From contig NC_135552.1 in assembly GCF_964340395.1 (NCBI RefSeq), positions 9,347,494 through 9,411,493 of the forward strand: 64,000 bases of DNA, in the 5' to 3' direction. The notes beneath the pieces are model-generated. The model was not told where the DNA came from. It saw only the letters and a program-made list of their open reading frames with translations, and ran no database searches. The stretch comes from Glandiceps talaboti. Lineage: Eukaryota; Hemichordata; Enteropneusta; Spengelidae. The first letter of the stretch is position 1. Every line of letters starts with the position of its first letter. Below, one piece after another: positions 53,483 through 64,000 of this stretch. The translations under genes and the position numbers were made by a program.

Positions 53483-53857
53483 TCATTAGCGGCACATTAA
53501 GTTTCCAGACTACGATTCATCCAACGACAACAACATTGATAATATTTTTGTCACTTTTTACTGTTAATATCAAAATATTCACACGTTCTCTTTACTTTGT
53601 ATTAATATGTAAGTTATCAATATATTTCTTATCTACAAATTCAATAATTTGCATTTGGAACTAAAACGTTCTGTAAATAACATTACTAGTTTTGTTGAGG
53701 ACACCTTGCAACAGCTGATCGACCTGACACGCACAATCATGTCAGGCCAGATGACGTTTTTTATCACGTTGCACTGAAGTTGTTGCCGTCTCATACATGG
53801 GGAGTAACACTTGTCGATTTTTTACATATGTATAACGATGCTGTTCTTTTTCAAGAC
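53483..53857. promoter_or_regulatory. Divergent intergenic promoter region, PCYOX1 / KIAA2013-like
   Basis: Only 375 bp separate the start codons of the two head-to-head genes, so both 5' leaders and core promoters must lie here unless there are undetected upstream exons. No TATA box stands out. Confidence 0.55.
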
Positions 53858-53910
53858 ATGTGGATTAAAAATAGAGTCAAGAATTTGCCAAATTCTCTCC
53901 CGGCATCCAG
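53858..53910 (+). CDS. KIAA2013-like exon 1: cytosolic tail
   Basis: Reads MWIKNRVKNLPNSLPAS plus two bases, ending at gtaggt. The split Arg codon continues exactly into exon 2 (SRRIALLILVI). Basic residues before the anchor favour an N-in topology. Confidence 0.85.
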
Positions 53911-54738
53911 GTAGGTGTTACAATATCGCCATTACTGGATGATCCTGTGAAATTTGTCACAACGTTATAACTTTATAATAACCATTGTCGTGTAATTCAT
54001 GACTGCAAGGTGTATCAAAGCAATTCAGTTATTCTGTACAAAGGTATAAATTATAATTTACTATTGTATTCACTATTCACAGTGCATCCATCAATGATCA
54101 AGCTAGCTCTGGATGTCTATACGCTGCGGGGCATAGGCACTCGAATCAATTTGTATGATTGTCTTTTAATGTATAGTAAACAATATACATTTTTTTTAAA
54201 TCATACAGATTGATTCGAGTGCCTGTGCTGCTGGGTTTCGACACGCCTTCTCCCCTCCAGAGGGAAGACGTGTCGAACCTCGTAGTATATCCAGAGCTAC
54301 CATCATGTGCGCACGTTACAAACTTTTCACAAATTCCAGTTCAACTTTTCACTTTTTCAGATCCCTAATTCAGAACGAAGACAGTGTAGTAATGCGCAAG
54401 AGATCAAAATGTTATGTTGTCTTTGTCTTGAAGACAGATACACAACACACAACATTTTGATTGCTCCAAGCTCGCATGACTTTGATTTTTGATTTAATTT
54501 GTTCACCATCTAATAGGAGATCAATGGGGTCAGATGCAATTTTATTTAATTAGAATGTACAACTACCTTCCACGGTTGGAAGGTCCACCTACTTCAATTT
54601 GTAGAAATAATCGCTTCATTAAATATCAAAATTTCATAATCACTTTTCTTCAAAAATGATTCTTAATTCTATAATTTTAATTATTGACTTTTTTATTTTA
54701 TTTTTTATTTATTTATTTATTTATATATATATATATAT

Positions 54739-54773
<35 letters not shown>

Positions 54774-57700
54774 TATATGTAGTAGGATAGCTGACTGGCT
54801 TGCTTACCTGTCTCATTGTCTGGCATGATCTGTGAAACAGCATCATTTTTGTTCCTCAATATTACCATATATGTATTTGTCGTTGAATATTGATATTAGA
54901 AAAAGAAAAGATGTCACAGACATACTGACACACTGAATTCACAGCTAAGCTAGTAGAGTATACCCTTTTCCTTGTATGCCATCACCTACAACACTCTGTA
55001 CATCAAAAGAGTACTAGTAATTGATAACATGCAACTTACATGTTAGAGCAAATACCAATCTCACCATGATAAACGATCACTTTGTTATGGCAGAACAATC
55101 TACGGCATATTTTCCCCCACTTAATCAATAAACCAAATGGCATAATTAAGTACCTTCTACCTTGCTGGCATTAGGGGGTCAAGGGAAAGTCATTCACCGT
55201 TGTTATATTTGCTGTATAGTTTGACTGATTCAGTCAGGTGTCATGTATTCTTCTCCAGTCATAAGAGGATTTGCTCTCGCTTTTCCCCAACCACGCCTGG
55301 TATTTTGCCAATGACTCTTTGCTTTAATTAAGCTGTGGCCAGAAAACAGGCACAGATTCTAATTGGGATTTTTAATTCTTCCACTGTGAGATGATATCAA
55401 CAGTATCACCACATGATTAGAACCAACTCGAAGGGTTGAGCTGTACAATGTAAACATGATTAACATATTCAACATTGCTGTGGGAAATTGTAATCTAATC
55501 TTAGATCCAAATATATACAACCGTTATAGCAAAATACCAGGCGTGGTAGGGGAAAAGTGAAAGCAAATCTGCACTCGACTAGATTCTAGGCTTATTATTG
55601 TCAATTGTAAGTGAACAATAAAAGACAAATTTGTCTGAGTATATGATTCAACATGTAAATGCTAGCTCAGCATGGTATCAATAAACCCTGTATATTAATA
55701 ACTGCCAATTGTAAACATTCATATTTCTAATTCCATTTTTGTCTGTGATATAACATATGTCACATATGTGATCGTGTATTTTAAAAAAAATGAATTTTGA
55801 CCTTTCTGTTATCAATAACTGTTGGTCCTTTAGATCAAGAAGAATTGCTCTGCTGATTCTGGTGATATTGATATTTTTAGTTTATTTTGGACCTTCACTA
55901 TTTAGTGGTTCCGGCAAACAGACAACAACAGGTATGACATTTTGAGTTCTTCCAAAATTTGATTTTGATGTCTTGATTTTGAAATTTTTGTGAAATAGTA
56001 GTTCTCCTATGGGACACAACCAATACATAGCTTTGTAATTGATAGGAATGGAGTGCAAATTCAATAATTCATAACGTCAGTTAGAATGATAACAAAATAG
56101 TGTAGCGATAGCCGTTCTAAAGTCTACAGGTAGGCTAATAATTGTAGGTATAGGAGCATGTTTTGTTGTTTTGGACGCAGTCATTAACATTTTATCATTT
56201 TTGTTCAATTTAAATCAGCATTCTTACTTTGTGTAAAAGATATGAAACTAGTCTTATAATGCACCTGTTTTGTACCATACTATATATTTAATACTACTGA
56301 TATTAAACTTAGTGTACATTCATACATTTTGTAACTGGCAGTCATAAATGGCATTTATTTTTGATAATATTACAATTGACCTGCTGATACTCTGTTAATT
56401 GGACAAAATCTTGTCAGGACTTTTAGAAATCCTTTGAGTTTAGCAGAGACCATCAAGTTCTCATTTCAGTTTTTACATTATAACTAGTTATATAATACAT
56501 GCATAAAATGGGGTGAGTTGATGTGGGACTAAAGTTGATTGTGAACTATGTTTACTGATATAAATTCTTTTGAATCATATGTACACATAAAACCAGATGG
56601 AAATAGAATGCCTTCCAATTCCATTTGACAAAGTGCAGGCTTTTCAATTGTTGTTTCAACATTTATCAGAAATGTGTAATTTTAAGCTACCATATATATA
56701 GTATACATGTACAGTAAAGAAACAAAAGCTATGCTAATTAGTTTAAAACAAATATAAGCCAATGTAAAAGAAATAACAGCAGATAAAAGAGAACCCCTGT
56801 ATATAATAGTCTGATTTATTGATGAGGCCACAGAATGGAAAAAACTACAAAAACCCCAACTTGTGTGGTGAAAGTGTACAGTTTTGTACATATGTTTTGC
56901 ATATACATTGTACTATAATTTCTATGGGAAGTAAGTGTTCAAAATGGTCTAGACTGGTAGTGCTTTTACTTGCATTTGATAGATTAACATAGCTATTTGT
57001 AAAATAGGGTAAAATATTGATTCAAAAAAATATTTGGACAAGTTAATATTTCCTGCTAGTGATAAAATAACCCCCATTTATTAGGCAACGTGTGTATTTT
57101 TTGAATTCTGTTAAATTTTGTTGTAATTAGTACCACTCAAAACAAAGACACTGATTCTATTGTGATTCATGTGGAAAAGAGCAAATAATATATCGAAAAA
57201 ATGAACTGAGCAAATCAGCCTCAAATCAATTACCATAGGTAACAGGTCATTATAAATGCATGAATGTCTACTCTAGGACATTATAATAGTAATATAGGCG
57301 AGGAATTAATTAGCAGCAGTCCAGGGCACAAAGACTACTAAACATTGTATCTCGACTACCAAATTAGCAGTAGTCCAGGGCACATAGACTACTAAACATT
57401 GTATCTAGACTACCTGGATTGAAATTAGCAGTAGTCCTGGGTACCCTGACATTGTGTCTAGACTAACAAATTAGCAGTAGACCACTCACCAGGGCACATA
57501 GACTACTAAACATTGTATCTAGACTACCAAATTAGCAGTAGTCCTGGACACACAGACTACTAACATTGTATCTAGACTACCTGGATTGAAATTAGCAGTA
57601 GTCTTGGGTACCCTGACATTGTCTCTAGACTAACAAATTAGCAGTAGACCAGGGCACATAGACTACTAAACATTGTACCTAGACTACCAAATTAGCAGTA

Positions 57701-60700
57701 GTCCAGGGTACATAGACTACTAAACATTGTATCTAAACTACCAAATTAGCAGTAGTCCAGGGTACGTAGACTACTAAGCATTGTATCAAAACTACCAAAT
57801 TATCAGTAGTCCAGGGTACATAGACTACTAAACATTGTACCTAGACTACCAAATTAGCAGTAGTCCAGGGTACATAGACTACTAACCATCGATATCTAGA
57901 CTACCAAATGTATATGGTGGTAGTCTGTTAGATCAATGATAATCATCAGAAAATTTTAGCTGTAAAGTTCACTTGGCTATATCTAGCTGCTACCAAGTGT
58001 AGAAGTTAAATTCAAAAACTATCATGTCCAGACAATTTGGCATGACTTTAGTGTATTGATTATTTTGTCAAACACAGTCTGTCACCACTGTATTCTAGTT
58101 ACAACTTATCTATAAGTCCATAACATGGCTCGCATGTACATATCAATAGACACACATAGCAGTATAATATTTTTTGTATTTAAAAAAAAAAACCATGCAT
58201 CTAAGTTCTACAATCATTTGTATTTGACAATGTCAGTAATCCTTGTGACATCTGCTGCCCTCAAGATGGTGCAGTATAAATCATAGATTCCAATCTTTTT
58301 ACAGATCAGTCAGGGGTAGATAAATTTACTAATACTACAATAAATTCAGATTATATGTTTGATTGTGTACATTTCTGATTAATTAAACACTGTAAATAGT
58401 CGGAAGCAATTTTACGTTGCATACAGATGTTACTGGTATGTATTTGATTGGGTATTACTTTTGGGGGGCTGTTTATTTGTTCAAGCATTGGTAGGATCAC
58501 AATCTTGGATTAAAATCTGATGAAGTGAATGCATCTACTGTATTTATTTACCTCTATTTCCTTTGTTTATTGATTTTTTTATTTTGTTGTTCCATGAGTA
58601 GATGGAATGTGCTCATGTCCCAGAACAACAAAATGAAAAACAAAAAGACAACAAACAAAGGAACGAGACTTAAATAAAGAAATCACACTGCATTCACCAG
58701 ATCAGATTTCAATCAAATTGATTTGGATCATAACCAATTGGCCTTTCCAAAACTTGCCATGGTGGCGCTCTACTTCCTGTCTGTTTGTACCTTGGGGGTA
58801 TACATGGTATTAGAGGTTACTCATAGAGCACTGCTGCTTTCTGTAATGTCTGAATAATACAAAAAACATCCCTGATTTACACTTCTACTGAATACCAAGG
58901 GACAAAGCTCTTAAGAAACGGTACTATGAGGTGATGATACCCCAATTTAAGTGAGGGCGCTGTATTCTTATAATTACCTGTTTGCAGTCTAAATGGTCTA
59001 TTATGTGTACATATGTGATCAATATTTTCACAAAATGCTAGGAATTGTGATCTAGTTATTTTTATTTTAGTGCCCCTCCATTTACCCCACACGTCCACAC
59101 TTACTGGGTACATTGATATATTTAACAGCACACAGTTCCCTATTTGGACATATGTATTCAATGCTTGATTCAGAAAATTATTGCCCCTCCATCCCCACCC
59201 CCACCCCTACTGAAAACAGTGATATATTCAACATCGCAAAATATCCTCTCTTTTTTGGACTTATGTATCCAGTGTTAGATTCAGAACTTATTTTCCCTCT
59301 ATCCCCCTCCCCCACTGAGTACATTTATATATTTAACAGCGAAAAATATCCTATTTGAATTCTGTTGGATTGGACATATGTATCTAGTGTCAGATTCAGA
59401 ATATTATTACAATTGTGAGATGAAAATATTTGTTATCTTTTATTTCAGCCTGTTTACAGAATGAATTACGTGGATGGGAATCAGATTTCAATGTTTACGA
59501 TGTGTCTATCAAACATGACTTGAATGAGAAATCAGAGACAGCAGCCCTTCCGTTTGTAGGTGAGTAGGCTAGGCAGTGATACAATTATACTGTATATCAC
59601 TATGAGCACAGTATTGGAAAGTGACAACATGTTTTTGGCAAGGTAAGGTTTTAGAGCTTTAGTTACTGAGAACAAATCTGGTAAAATCTAGATTGATTTC
59701 CATACCACATACTGTAATTATAGAAAGTGAAACCCTGGTAAAAGTAGTAGGGAACTAAGTTACATTTTATCTACCTACCAGCCATTTCATATTGTAGTAT
59801 GCAGAATTAATTCTTGTCAGTTATTCAGATATAATATAAAAATAGCATTATGACATAATTTTAAGGGTACATTGTACCAAGCAACAAAATATCAGTCTCA
59901 GTTATCTAGCCACTATATGCCTATCCATCCACCTCTGTCAGGCTTTGTTGAATTTGATTGCCCCCCCCCCCCTCCAAGACAACTCTTAGACTAGCCTGTT
60001 TACATCACAATCTGTGATATTGCTACTAACTGCTTATGACGCTATTAATAATAGCACCTGATTAATGTTGTTTGAAAATTATACGCTCAAACTGATTGGT
60101 TTGAAAAAATGCAATCAAACTGATTTGTTGCAATGGGGAGTGATAACGTATGTCAACCTAATTGACTATATTTAAATGAAGTCAATATGTAAATGTGTTC
60201 TCGTTGAGATGAGTACAAGGACGGCATAATTTACATATAGTGAGTAATATGTAAATATCTACAAACATATACTGATCACTTCCATTGGGGCGTGGCAAAT
60301 TAATCGGTATAGTATTAATAATATATTTTGACCAATGACTATGGAGCCATATTTGCAGACTGGACAGACTGTGGCATCATTTAGTAACACCAGTGAGAGG
60401 GTGTTATAGTATTAGGGTCAGCTGTTCCATTGCATTAAATGAAAGAAACCGATTACAGCAATATGTCTCTCCATTAAAGCTACTTAGTGTAACTTTACAT
60501 AATCATAGACATCATTAACAAAAAACCATTTATTTCTCTGTGAATAAATTACATGTATACAATAGGGAACTTGCAAGCCATGTTGAATGTTGCATCCTGG
60601 GAAATATGGTAATAAACACAAATCAATTAGAATTAAAAGCATTATTATTACATCGTTTGTAACAACAAATAATCAATTCATAGTTACGCTGACCATTGTG

Positions 60701-61788
60701 GGGGGTTTATTTTATCGGTAGCTCCAGATTAGGTATTACAATAACCACAGGTAATCCCACAGTCCTTTGCGTCTGAGCATGCTCAGTCTGGATTGCAAGT
60801 TTCCTATTGAATCAGGAGTCATGATGGCCAAATGAATGAAGTGACTAGGTCAGAAATTGACAAATTGCTAGTTTGGGCCGTTCTAATGCCATTCGTTTCT
60901 GAATGGCTTAAGTCCTTGATCAAGATTTGAACCATGATTGTGCCCCAGTCAACACAGCTTTATTATTGGCGACCCTGTACGATAGAGATTGTTATTTATG
61001 TGTGAACATTTAATCCTGTGTGCTTACATCAGCTTCTATGGATTTCATGCTCCCCATGGAGTTAAAAAAAAAAAAGTGTGTCCTATTAAAGGTCTGTGCC
61101 AGGGATTATAATTGTATTGTTCTGAGCACCATATGGGAAAGCACTTTAGAAAAGCTCCAAAATTATTATGTAAAACTTTCCAGGAAGCAACCATGGTTTA
61201 TACAACGGTCGTTAAAATGTAGACTGGCGTCTGAATTTTGATTGCTTCCCATTATACGATGCACAAGCATTATTATCATCTTTGAACAGCAAATAGGGTT
61301 TATATACCCTGGTCATTCTACATCATGACATCACATATCTACAGGTACATCACTGGTTCTGAGGCGCTCAAAATATGAGATAAAATGCTCCAAATCACCA
61401 TTATTTTTCCAGATTTTTCATAAATAATTCTCAAGGAGGCATAATTATAATTATATTATGGAATTCCACTATTCATTCAGCTAGAAAATACCATGACCTA
61501 AGGGTTTGTCACTACTCGTCTAGCAACTTGTAGTGACAAGGCCTCAGTATTTTCCTTGGCTGAATGAAGACAAATATTGGGAAATTATATCTAATGGTAT
61601 TGTGTACAACCACATCTTATACATTGATTAATGTACTTTTTATAACCAATATGTTTGTATTACAAGATGTATGACTTGCATGCTTCATTTGTATAATACA
61701 CATCTGGTGTATATCTCATACTGGTTGTTTAGCACAACTGAACTGATAAGGTTCAGTAGTGTTATAGGCATGGTGTGATATGTGTGTA

Positions 61789-61853
<65 letters not shown>

Positions 61854-63828
61854 ACGACTTCAAGTCAAAAACCACTAGACCGATTGCCTTGGTACTTGGT
61901 GGCAACATTACTTTTGGTGTCTAGTTGCAATGACTGAAACTAGCCAGTATGCTGTTTCAACATTTAAAATTGTTTGTATGAACACAGAACTAAATGTAAG
62001 ATGAAATTATTTATATTTCCAATTTTATACCACAGTTAGAGGACTGTGTTTAATGAAATGAATATTATCAACATGTACACTAAATGGATATTGTATGTAC
62101 GTACTCATACCCCCCACTCTACCCATACCCCACCCCATCTACTTTCACTTATCAGTACAGACCAGTACAGTTATAATTTTGACCAATACAATATTAACTG
62201 ATACTTTTGATCAATAAAAGGTACTTTGTCTTTGCAGGTAATGGAAACCTTGGTGTTGTTGTAGGAAGTACAATTAGTAGTGATGTACTTCATATCAGAT
62301 ATCAACAAAGTGTTTTATCACTTGCTGTACCATATGTACCAATAGCACAGCCACATGTACAGGGCCTTACTGCTAAAGGTAAGTCTAGTAGCACAGTCAC
62401 ATGTACAGGGCCTCACTGCTAAAGGTAAGTCTACATGTAGTAACACCGTCACATGTACAGGGCCTAACTGCTAAGGTAAGTCTAGTAGCACAGTCACATG
62501 TACAGGGCCTTACTGCTAAAGGTAAGTCTAGTAGCACAGTCACATGTACAGGGCCTTACTGCTAAAGCTAGGTCTAGTAGCACAGTCACATGTACAGGGC
62601 CTTACTGCTAAAAGTAAGATATTATTATTAAGTTTATGCCTGAAATTTGACATTTACAAAGAACTTGTTTATTGTATTTATTGTTGCGATGTGGTAACTT
62701 TGAAACTATTATTAGGTAAACAATATTTTTTTGAAGCATTTTTTTGTGAAGTGTCTTTGGGTTCACTAAAAAATGTAATCTGTAACTAGAGCTTGTATGG
62801 CCATAATGGCAGGAAGGTTATTAGTAAATGGATATATTGAATACATTTACCATACATTGAAATCATACCATGAGTGTTGATATAAAGTACTTGAGAATTT
62901 GCCAGACTACTGCCACAGCTGACAAAACACACAGATTATTAAAAAGTCAACAGAACAGACTCAGTAATGATAATCCTATCATGACATTTGCCGATTCATT
63001 TATGCCTGAATTTTCAGCAACTAAATTTGATATTTTAATCATTATAGCACACATGAATTTGTCAGTGATTGATTTGTTCATTAATGAAAAAGAAGAAAAG
63101 GGTCTATTTTTAAAAAGTTTGTATAATTGTTAGTAGATGTTACATTAAGAAAAGAAACTCAAAGCAGAATTGTTCTGAAATTCATGTGTAGTTATAAGGC
63201 TTTCATTATTAATTAAAATCTCAAAATTCAAAGATTCAAATACATTGTTCAACATGTAAGTAATTCATTTGTTCGTTTTCAGAAGCAAGAGTTGTACATT
63301 TCAAAGAAGGCCAAGTGTACAGAATTATTACTCAATCAAAGGTAATTTGCATATTTTTCATGTTTGATAACACATTATAAATTTGTATCATGCATGAAAT
63401 TGTTGAATTTTGTTACGAAAATTTTCATTTTCTTTGTAAAAAGTTTAAACGTTACTGTTTTGAAATGCAGTTTAATGTACTATTAATTGATTTATAGCAT
63501 GACAAACTTAAGAAACTGGACAAAACAGAAACCATACACAAATCGTGTGAGATACCTCATAAACTCGTTTCATTCATTTCCAACTGTCACTCGCATCACT
63601 GAATGTAATAAAGTTCTTTCCAAATGTGGATTTTACATGTATTGGATATTATACAAAGAAAAGTGAATTTGCTCTGGCTCACATTGACCATATCATTTTA
63701 TAAATCTAACAGTTTTCTCTCTCCACTTTTATCAGGGGAGTGAGTGCATTGTAATCACTCAGAAGGTACTAGCACATAGACAGAGACCTTCACTTTTACT
63801 TCAGCAAATCACAGTAAGAAACACAGCT
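53858..63828 (+). CDS. KIAA2013-like type II membrane glycoprotein (5' part; runs off the right edge)
   Basis: Exons: 53858-53910, 55834-55931, 59449-59559, 62238-62378, 63283-63341, 63736-63828; phases agree and 185 residues are encoded. The start MWIKNRVKNLPNSLPASRSR, followed by a hydrophobic anchor (IALLILVILIFLVYFG, residues 21-36), has the same plan as human KIAA2013. Later blocks ACLQNELRGW, GNGNLGVVVG and ECIVITQKVLAHRQRPSLLL align with it. Vertebrate KIAA2013 is a single-pass glycoprotein of about 630 residues with little known function, so roughly 70 percent of the gene lies outside the window. The short cytosolic tail, anchor and lumenal body imply a type II signal anchor. The last donor (gtaagt at 63829) is intact. 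Confidence 0.87.
54104..54299. mobile_element. Hairpin element with an internal hairpin, 196 bp
   Basis: Outer arms: TAGCTCTGGATGTCTATACG, then GGCACTCGAATCAATTTGTA, with inverted partners ending TATATCCAGAGCTA. The right arm carries its own stem: TTCGACACG.CTTCTCCC paired with GGGAAGACGTGTCGAA. Lies in KIAA2013-like intron 1. Confidence 0.65.
54703..54776. repeat. (TTTA)n / (TA)n compound microsatellite
   Basis: TTTA units flank a short TA run, in KIAA2013-like intron 1. Confidence 0.92.
55834..55931 (+). CDS. KIAA2013-like exon 2: transmembrane anchor
   Basis: Acceptor ttggtcctttag, donor gtatga. Reads SRRIALLILVILIFLVYFG, then PSLFSGSGKQTTT: one hydrophobic helix, no charged residues inside it. 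Confidence 0.88.
57311..57910. repeat. About 54-bp minisatellite, about eleven units
   Basis: Unit core AAATTAGCAGTAGTCCAGGG, then ACATAGACTACTAAACATTG and TATCTAGACTACC. Two longer variant units contain GATTGAAATTAGCAG and GGTACCCTGACATTG, spaced regularly, so the array has higher-order structure. In KIAA2013-like intron 2. Confidence 0.93.
58500..58720. mobile_element. Foldback element, family A, 221 bp
   Basis: Left end CAATCTTGGATTAAAATCTG; right end inverted CAATTTGATTGAAATCTGAT. Arms continue through TTTATTTACCTCTATTTCC and a TGTTGTTCC segment. The flanks share GGATCA only, so the target duplication is eroded. Lies in KIAA2013-like intron 2. Confidence 0.72.
59071..59407. repeat. About 112-bp tandem repeat, three units
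   Basis: Each unit has a C-rich stretch (CCCCTCCATCCCCACC type), then ATATATTTAACA, then GGACATATGTAT and GATTCAGAA. It ends 41 bp before exon 3 of the KIAA2013-like gene, next to its acceptor. Confidence 0.85.
61458..61590. mobile_element. Short foldback element, family C, about 130 bp
   Basis: Second copy: CATTCAGCTAGAAAATACCA, GACCTAAGGGTTTGTCACTA, then TTTTCCTTGGCTGAATGAAG. Same order as at 5.9 kb. In KIAA2013-like intron 3. Confidence 0.7.
61785..61852. repeat. (GT)n microsatellite
   Basis: About 30 units, in KIAA2013-like intron 3. Confidence 0.97.
62238..62378 (+). CDS. KIAA2013-like exon 4
   Basis: Acceptor ctttgtctttgcag, donor gtaagt. Reads GNGNLGVVVGSTISSDVLHI and ends VQGLTAK. 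The last 36 bases and the donor are the first unit of a tandem array extending to 62618. Confidence 0.88.
62343..62618 (+). repeat. Tandem array of an exon 3' end plus splice donor (about 46 bp, six units)
   Basis: Each unit carries CACATGTACAGGGCC, then TACTGCTAAAG and a donor. The first unit is coding (end of exon 4, GT at 62379). Further units have intact GTAAG donors at 62425, 62476, 62522 and 62614, and one is mutated (GCTAGG). The unit is not a multiple of three; reading past the first donor meets a TAA stop inside the second unit. Confidence 0.9.
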
Positions 63829-64000
63829 GTAAGTTTTTATCTCTAGTTGTGTCATCTAGATACATCAGTCATTTCTTTTGTGAGTTTGTCAAGTGAATTT
63901 GAAGTCAGTCTTGATGCCAACATGGTCGCTAACTAAACCACGTCTGGTCAAAGTCCCTCAATCAGCACAAAAAGTTGTTCATCCAATCAGTGAACCCCAA

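Noticed and set aside
59113-59358. 81-codon frame with repeated Pro-rich and Tyr-rich segments
   Set aside because: Its periodicity is that of the 112-bp DNA repeat.
62870-63133. 87-codon plus-strand frame between exons 4 and 5 of the KIAA2013-like gene
   Set aside because: Intronic, not in phase with either exon, and no homology recognised.

Overview
This is an AT-rich nuclear genomic window from an animal. The genes are split into many short exons with GT-AG introns of about 0.1 to 8 kb, and the space between is full of microsatellites, minisatellites and small inverted-repeat transposons. Nothing prokaryotic is present. The proteins are clearly bilaterian but divergent from vertebrate ones, and the repeat texture suits a marine invertebrate (lophotrochozoan or invertebrate deuterostome). 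The phylum cannot be fixed from the sequence alone.

Four protein-coding genes can be assembled exon by exon with consistent splice phases. (1) Minus strand, about 5.0-34.2 kb: a 14-coding-exon gene for a 969-residue protein with a possible N-myristoylation site, a calcium-sensor-like EF-hand region and a six-repeat kelch propeller. A disordered stretch of about 385 residues is inserted into its last propeller blade. I do not recognise this architecture as a named family, and it is the best candidate for something undescribed. (2) Plus strand, 38.9-44.0 kb: complete six-exon MRI1 (methylthioribose-1-phosphate isomerase, methionine salvage). (3) Minus strand, 49.1-53.5 kb: complete five-exon prenylcysteine oxidase (PCYOX1 type). 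(4) Plus strand, 53.86 kb to beyond the right edge: the first six coding exons of a KIAA2013-like type II membrane protein. Genes 3 and 4 are head to head, 375 bp apart.

Non-coding layout. 1-5.0 kb holds a 21-bp tandem repeat, a 518-bp terminal-inverted-repeat element and a GGCCTG-rich minisatellite. The introns of gene 1 hold microsatellites, minisatellites and a 474-bp inverted-repeat element. 34.2-38.9 kb is the divergent upstream region of genes 1 and 2. 44.0-49.1 kb is the convergent region after MRI1 and PCYOX1, with a 50-bp tandem array and two inverted-repeat elements. The introns of gene 4 hold several foldback elements and minisatellites.

Two cross-cutting patterns stand out. A family of at least four inverted-repeat elements shares the terminus CAATCTGATTAAAATCTGAT; three are flanked by 9-bp target duplications that can be read directly. 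In addition, at three separate exons (two in gene 1, one in gene 4) the exon 3' end together with its 5' splice site has been tandemly duplicated into the intron, leaving decoy splice donors. The four genes do not form an evident pathway; they are ordinary neighbours.
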